64,000 nucleotides of DNA from the NCBI GenBank assembly GCA_963765815.1, contig CAVXXT010000008.1:186001-250000 (forward strand), read 5' to 3'. The DNA is from DATLNF01 sp963765815 (GTDB lineage Bacteria; Actinomycetota; Actinomycetes; BP-191). Positions 60,363 to 64,000 of the stretch are shown here, piece by piece; the first letter of the stretch is position 1, and each line of letters begins with the position of its first letter. A program made the position numbers and the translations under genes. Under the pieces are notes generated by a model. That model had not been told where the DNA came from, ran no database searches, and saw nothing but the letters and a program-made list of their open reading frames with translations.

Positions 60363-61118
60363 TTAGCCAGCCCGGTCGACGCGCTCGCAGACGAAGACGG
60401 CCTCCTGCGGCGGTACGCCGACCCGCCGGGCCTCCGCCGCGGACATGCCCCCGGCCGGCCGCACCTCCCGCACCTCGAAGCCCGCGGCGCGCGGGAGGTC
60501 GGCGAAGTCGCGGCCGTAGAGCCGCAGGTGCCCCTCCCACCAGTGCGACTCCCGCTGCTGCTCGGCGGTGTGCGCCTCGGGGTCGACGTACGTCGTCGCC
60601 CGGCCGCCGTCGAGCGGGACCATGACGTAGGCGCGACCGCCCGGTCGCAGCACGCGGTGGATCTCGGCAAGCGCGCGCCGGTCGTCGGGCACGTGCTCGA
60701 GGACGTGGCTGCAGACGACGACGTCGAGCGACCGGTCCTTGACCGGCAGCCGCTGCAGGTCCCCGAGCACCTGCGCACTCTCGGCCTCGATGTCCAGCCG
60801 CACGACCCGCGCGTCCGCCCCGGCGTACCAGCGCTCGAGGAAGGACTCGCGGTCCGGCGCGAGGTGCAGCACTCGGCTGCCGCGGGCCAGGCGCTCGCCC
60901 TGGACGAACAGCGCGAGTGCTCGCTGCCGGACCTGTGCGCCGCAGTAGCGGCAGACCACGCTCTGCTGTCCGGCGAACGGCGCGTACCGCGCGTCGACGC
61001 GACCGCAGCACGGGCAGCGCACCCACGACCGGCGGGCCAGCGACCCCGGCAGCCGCGCGGCGCGGAGCAGGTGGTAGCGCGGCCGCAGCGCGCGGATGAC
61101 CGTTCCTGCCTGCGTCAT
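60363..61118 (-). CDS. SAM-dependent methyltransferase with N-terminal zinc ribbon
   Basis: A 251-residue protein. Residues about 33-60 hold CPCCGR and CRYCGA, a four-Cys zinc-ribbon-like module, before the methyltransferase core: RVLHLAPDRESFLERWY, VVRLDIEAESAQVLGD, DVVVCSHVLEHVPDDRRALAEI and RVLRPGGRAYVMVPLD. The HxxDxxD-like C-terminal part is typical for Methyltransf_11 enzymes in polysaccharide loci. Divergent from the next methyltransferase gene with 17 nt between starts. Confidence 0.88.
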   Translation of the reverse strand: MTQAGTVIRALRPRYHLLRAARLPGSLARRSWVRCPCCGRVDARYAPFAGQQSVVCRYCGAQVRQRALALFVQGERLARGSRVLHLAPDRESFLERWYAGADARVVRLDIEAESAQVLGDLQRLPVKDRSLDVVVCSHVLEHVPDDRRALAEIHRVLRPGGRAYVMVPLDGGRATTYVDPEAHTAEQQRESHWWEGHLRLYGRDFADLPRAAGFEVREVRPAGGMSAAEARRVGVPPQEAVFVCERVDRAG

Positions 61119-61135
61119 TGCTCAATACTGCCCGC

Positions 61136-61885
61136 ATGGCCTGGTCCCGCGCGGCGATCGACGACCTCTACGCGCGCCCGGCCGGCGCGGGAGAGGTGGG
61201 CGACCGCGACCGGTGCGAGGCGGCCCGGATCCGGCTCGCGACGAGCGGCGAGCTGGTCGGCAACGTGCGCGACGAGCCCGGCGCGGCACCGTCGATCCCG
61301 GTGGCGGAGGAGTCGGCGCGGGCCAGCTCGCCGGCGCAGAACGCGCTGTTCCTCTACCGGCTGGTCCGCGCGCTGCGGCCGGAGAAGGTCGTCGAGTTCG
61401 GCAGCGCGGTCGGCGTCTCCGGCAGCTACCTGGCCAGCGCGCTGCGGGCGAACGGCACCGGCCGGCTGATCACCGTCGAGGGGTCCGCCAGCCGGCAGAC
61501 CATCGCCGCGCGCACCATCGAGACGGTCGCGCCGGGCGTCACGACCAGCCTCTGCTCGTTCTTCGACGACGCCGTGGACTCCCTCGACGGCGCCGACCTG
61601 TTCTTCATCGACGGCAACCACTTCTTCGAGCCGACCATGCGATACGTCGGCGAGGCCGTGTCGCGGATGCGCCGCCCGGCGCTGCTGGTCCTCGACGACA
61701 TCGCGACCCACTCCGAGACCATGGATCAGGCCTGGACCGCGCTGCGTGCCGACCCGCGCTTCGCCTACTCGCACCAAGTCGCCCGGATCGGGCTGCTCGC
61801 CCTGGGCAAGCCGGCGTGGCCGCACCTGCCGGCCGCGACGTGGCGCACGCGGGTGCGCCGGCTGCGTCAGCGACCGGTCGCGTAG
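61136..61885 (+). CDS. O-methyltransferase-like protein
   Basis: A 249-residue protein: VVEFGSAVGVSGSYLASAL (motif I variant), LITVEGSASRQTIAARTI, LFFIDGNHFFEPTMRYV and ALLVLDDIATHSETMDQAW. This is the small O-methyltransferase pattern. ATG 61,136 is preceded at 6 nt by AATACT, so it may be leaderless. Its end overlaps the convergent GT2 gene by 19 nt. Confidence 0.85.
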   Translation: MAWSRAAIDDLYARPAGAGEVGDRDRCEAARIRLATSGELVGNVRDEPGAAPSIPVAEESARASSPAQNALFLYRLVRALRPEKVVEFGSAVGVSGSYLASALRANGTGRLITVEGSASRQTIAARTIETVAPGVTTSLCSFFDDAVDSLDGADLFFIDGNHFFEPTMRYVGEAVSRMRRPALLVLDDIATHSETMDQAWTALRADPRFAYSHQVARIGLLALGKPAWPHLPAATWRTRVRRLRQRPVA

Positions 61886-62703
61886 CCGCGCCGCCGGGCG
61901 CGCTGCGCGACCTCGTGCACCGCGCGAAGGGTCCGGCGCCGGACCGGCGGGCCGTCCTGCTCGACCAGGTGGAAGACCCACTCGACGTCGACGTCGAGCA
62001 GCGCGGCCGCGTCGGCGGGGCCGAGCAGGCCGCGGTCGACGAGTGCGCGCCAGCCGGCGCCGAGCCGGCGGTGCAGCTGCCAGGTCGCCCGGGGCGTCGT
62101 CCGCGGCTCGTGCAGCACCTCGGCCGCGGCCGCGTGCACCAGCCGGTGGCCGGCGCCGGTCGCGCGCAGGCCGAGCTCGTAGTCGCCGCTCGAGCGCATC
62201 CCCGCGTCGAAAGCGCCGACGTCGTCGAGCACCGCGCGGCGCACGCCGAGGTTGGCGGTGGCCGCGAAGCCGCGCTCCACCAGGTCGGCCTGCCGCAGGT
62301 ACGTGGCGCGGTCGTAGCGCTCCCACACGTTCGCGTCGGGGCGGCGGCGCTGGGTCACCTCCCCGCCGGCGAGGCCCGCGTCGTCAAGCGCCGCCGCCAG
62401 CGCGGCCAGCCAGCCGGGGCGCGGCACGCAGTCGGCGTCGACGAACGCGAGCAGCGGCGCCGACGTTGCCGCGATGCCGGCGTTGCGCGCGGCGTACGAG
62501 CCCTCTCGCGACTCTGGCACCACCGCGTTCACGACGGCGTGCCCGCGCGCGATCGTCGCGGTCGCGTCGGTCGACCCGTTGTCGACGACGACCACCTCGT
62601 GCACCGGCGCGCCCTCCTGAGCCGCGATTGCGTCGAGGCACGCGCGGATCGTCCGGGCGCCGTTGCGCACGGGGATCACCACCGAGATCTCGGCGCCGGT
62701 CAC
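61867..62703 (-). CDS. GT2 family glycosyltransferase
   Basis: A 278-residue GT-A enzyme: ISVVIPVRNGARTIRACLDAI, EVVVVDNGSTDATATIA, EGSYAARNAGIAA, LLAFVDADCVPRPGWLAAL (DAD) and MRSSGDYELGLRATGAGH. GTG 62,703 overlaps the next stop by 4 nt (GTGA). Confidence 0.92.
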   Translation of the reverse strand: MTGAEISVVIPVRNGARTIRACLDAIAAQEGAPVHEVVVVDNGSTDATATIARGHAVVNAVVPESREGSYAARNAGIAATSAPLLAFVDADCVPRPGWLAALAAALDDAGLAGGEVTQRRRPDANVWERYDRATYLRQADLVERGFAATANLGVRRAVLDDVGAFDAGMRSSGDYELGLRATGAGHRLVHAAAAEVLHEPRTTPRATWQLHRRLGAGWRALVDRGLLGPADAAALLDVDVEWVFHLVEQDGPPVRRRTLRAVHEVAQRARRRGYATGR

Positions 62704-63707
62704 AGCACGGCCGTCCGGTGCTTCACGCTGCCCGCGACGAGCGCCGCCGCGCCGACCACGTCGGCCGCCGCCAGCTGCGCGAGCCGCCACGGCGTCGGCC
62801 CGGGGATCGACCGCGCGTGCGGCCACGCGGTCACCACCCAGGGCACCGCGAGCAGCGCGGGCCATCCGCTCGTGGTGACGGCGGCCACCGCCGCGCCCCC
62901 GAGCGCGAGATCGGCCGTCGCGCTGCGCCGGGTGAGCAGCGGCGCGCGCCACATGCCGCGGCGGACCGACGGGGCGTGTCGCACCAGGGCGGGGAACGCG
63001 ACCAGGCGGCGCTTCGCCGCGACATGGTCGGCGTACGTCGAGCGCAGCCAGCGGTGGTGGACCAGCGCGTCCGGCGCGAACACCACCGCGCCGCTCGCGG
63101 CGACCACCTGGTGGCCGAGCATCGCGTCCTCGCCGAAGTGCCCGCCGACCTTTGCGCGGTCGACCCCGGGCACCTCGCGGAAGCCGCCGCCGGCGTCGAA
63201 CGCGGCGCGGAGGTAGGCGATGTTGCAGGTCTCGAACCGCCAGGTGACCGCGTCGACGCGCAGCGACCGGTCCCACGCGCGCACCGGCTCGGCCGGCGCC
63301 GGGTCCGGCACGGTGCGGCCCTGCACCACCGCCGCGCTCTCCGTGGCCGCGACCAGCGCGTCGAGCCAGCCCGGCTGCGGCACGCAGTCGTCGTCGGTGA
63401 ACGCGACGACCGGCGCCGCGGTGTGCGAGACGCCGGTGTTGCGCGCGGCCGCGGGGCCGGAGTTGGTGTCGAGGCGGACGGCCAGCACGCGAGCCTCGCT
63501 GTCGCCGACCAGCCGGGTGAGGGTCGGCCAGGTGTCGTCCGTCGACGCGTCGTCGACCACGACGACGTCGTACGCCGACTCCGACTGTCTGCTCAGGGCA
63601 GCGAGGAGCGCAGGGATGAAGGCGGACCGGTTGTGCGTCGCGACGACGACCCCGGCGACGACCTCGGCCGGCCGGTCCCACGCCCGCGACGCGACGACGT
63701 CGGTCAT
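62700..63707 (-). CDS. GT2 family glycosyltransferase
   Basis: A 335-residue GT-A enzyme: AGVVVATHNRSAFIPALLAAL, DVVVVDDASTDDTWP, SGPAAARNTGVSHTAAPVVAF TDDDC metal site, and FGEDAMLGHQVVAASGAVVF. The C-terminal 70 residues hold two hydrophobic stretches that may anchor it. ATG 63,707 overlaps the upstream stop (ATGA). Confidence 0.92.
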   Translation of the reverse strand: MTDVVASRAWDRPAEVVAGVVVATHNRSAFIPALLAALSRQSESAYDVVVVDDASTDDTWPTLTRLVGDSEARVLAVRLDTNSGPAAARNTGVSHTAAPVVAFTDDDCVPQPGWLDALVAATESAAVVQGRTVPDPAPAEPVRAWDRSLRVDAVTWRFETCNIAYLRAAFDAGGGFREVPGVDRAKVGGHFGEDAMLGHQVVAASGAVVFAPDALVHHRWLRSTYADHVAAKRRLVAFPALVRHAPSVRRGMWRAPLLTRRSATADLALGGAAVAAVTTSGWPALLAVPWVVTAWPHARSIPGPTPWRLAQLAAADVVGAAALVAGSVKHRTAVL

Positions 63708-64000
63708 CGGGCCAGCTCGTCGTAGACGGCGTCGACCTTCGCGGCTGTGGTGCGGATGTCCCACGCCGCGGCGACCACCGGGCCGGCGGCGGCCATGCGC
63801 GTGGCGAGCTCGGGCCTGGTCAGGACGTCGACCAGCGCTGCGGCGAGCGCTGCCGGGTCGCCGGCCGGCACCACGGTCGCCGACTCGCCGTCGCGAACGA
63901 ACTCCGGCACCGCGGCGTGGTCCGTCGTCACGACCGGGCGGCCGCTGGCCTGCGCCTCGACGTTCACGATCAGCATCGTCTCCGCGTCGCCGTCCGCGCC
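63704..64000 (-). CDS. GT4 family glycosyltransferase, C-terminal part (cut by window edge)
   Basis: Only the last 98 or so residues are inside: MLIVNVEAQASGRPVVTTDHAAVPEFVRDG (the E-x7-type nucleotide-sugar site and following loop), then GDPAALAAALVDVLTRPELATRMAAAG and a final helix. These are the usual ending of GT4 enzymes. It is coupled to the GT2 gene by ATGA overlap, and the operon continues beyond the window. Confidence 0.85.
   Translation of the reverse strand, partial: GADGDAETMLIVNVEAQASGRPVVTTDHAAVPEFVRDGESATVVPAGDPAALAAALVDVLTRPELATRMAAAGPVVAAAWDIRTTAAKVDAVYDELAR

Noticed and set aside
58579..61137. An 852-residue glycosyltransferase
   Set aside because: Residues before VPANRPLVSVV are a shadow of the zinc-ribbon methyltransferase gene in another frame.
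1..64000. CRISPR array, rRNA or tRNA genes
   Set aside because: No regularly spaced repeats of the CRISPR kind and no conserved rRNA or tRNA segments were seen on either strand.

Overview
The window comes from a high-GC actinobacterium. Hand-counted lines run near 70% G+C, GTG starts are common, and most operon junctions are 4-nt GTGA or ATGA overlaps. Other pointers are a DUF222 (13E12-type) HNH gene behind a mycobacterial-type SOS box and a DUF4012 protein. I see no rRNA, tRNA or CRISPR array and cannot name the genus.

Layout. 1-8.9 kb: cell surface and secretion. A SpoIIE-type phosphatase (cut by the left edge), a subtilase with GHSWY repeats, a DsrE-like protein, a DUF916/WxL pair, an acyl-CoA dehydrogenase, and a camelysin/TasA-like protein with its SipW-type signal peptidase and a fibronectin-III protein. 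8.9-15.2 kb: a histidine kinase / response regulator / GGDEF-EAL operon. On each side lies an oppositely oriented copy of one AbiEi-like gene, and each copy is bracketed by 53-bp palindromic repeats in inverted orientation. 15.2-25.7 kb: a structured leader-like region, then a cassette of two PqqD-like proteins, an HPr-kinase-like P-loop protein, a 20-cysteine Tat-exported protein, a MauE/thioredoxin fusion and a nucleotidyltransferase, interleaved with a Wzz/tyrosine-kinase gene, DUF4012 and a beta-propeller protein. 25.7-64 kb: a large exopolysaccharide locus, interrupted at 39-43 kb by two toxin-antitoxin pairs and the SOS-controlled DUF222 gene.

How it works together. The polysaccharide genes form a Wzx/Wzy-type pathway. 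A polyprenyl-phosphate sugar transferase starts the repeat unit. WecB and WecC would supply UDP-ManNAcA. About a dozen GT2/GT4 enzymes and several methyltransferases build and decorate it. Two flippase-like and two polymerase-like proteins export and polymerise it. Two Wzz/BY-kinase proteins, each beside a DUF-type beta-propeller protein, would control length. CysD, CysN and an APS-kinase fusion make PAPS, which hints at sulfation, but no sulfotransferase is visible. A GH10 enzyme may trim the product. The pathway steps are inferred from family membership.

Caution. Single-base frameshifts break the GGDEF-EAL gene (about 13,296), the second AbiEi-like copy (about 14,670) and the end of the second Wzz kinase (five-G run at 47,629-47,633). 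A dense cluster of indels runs through two glycosyltransferases at 49.4-51.6 kb. Assembly error is a real possibility for these.
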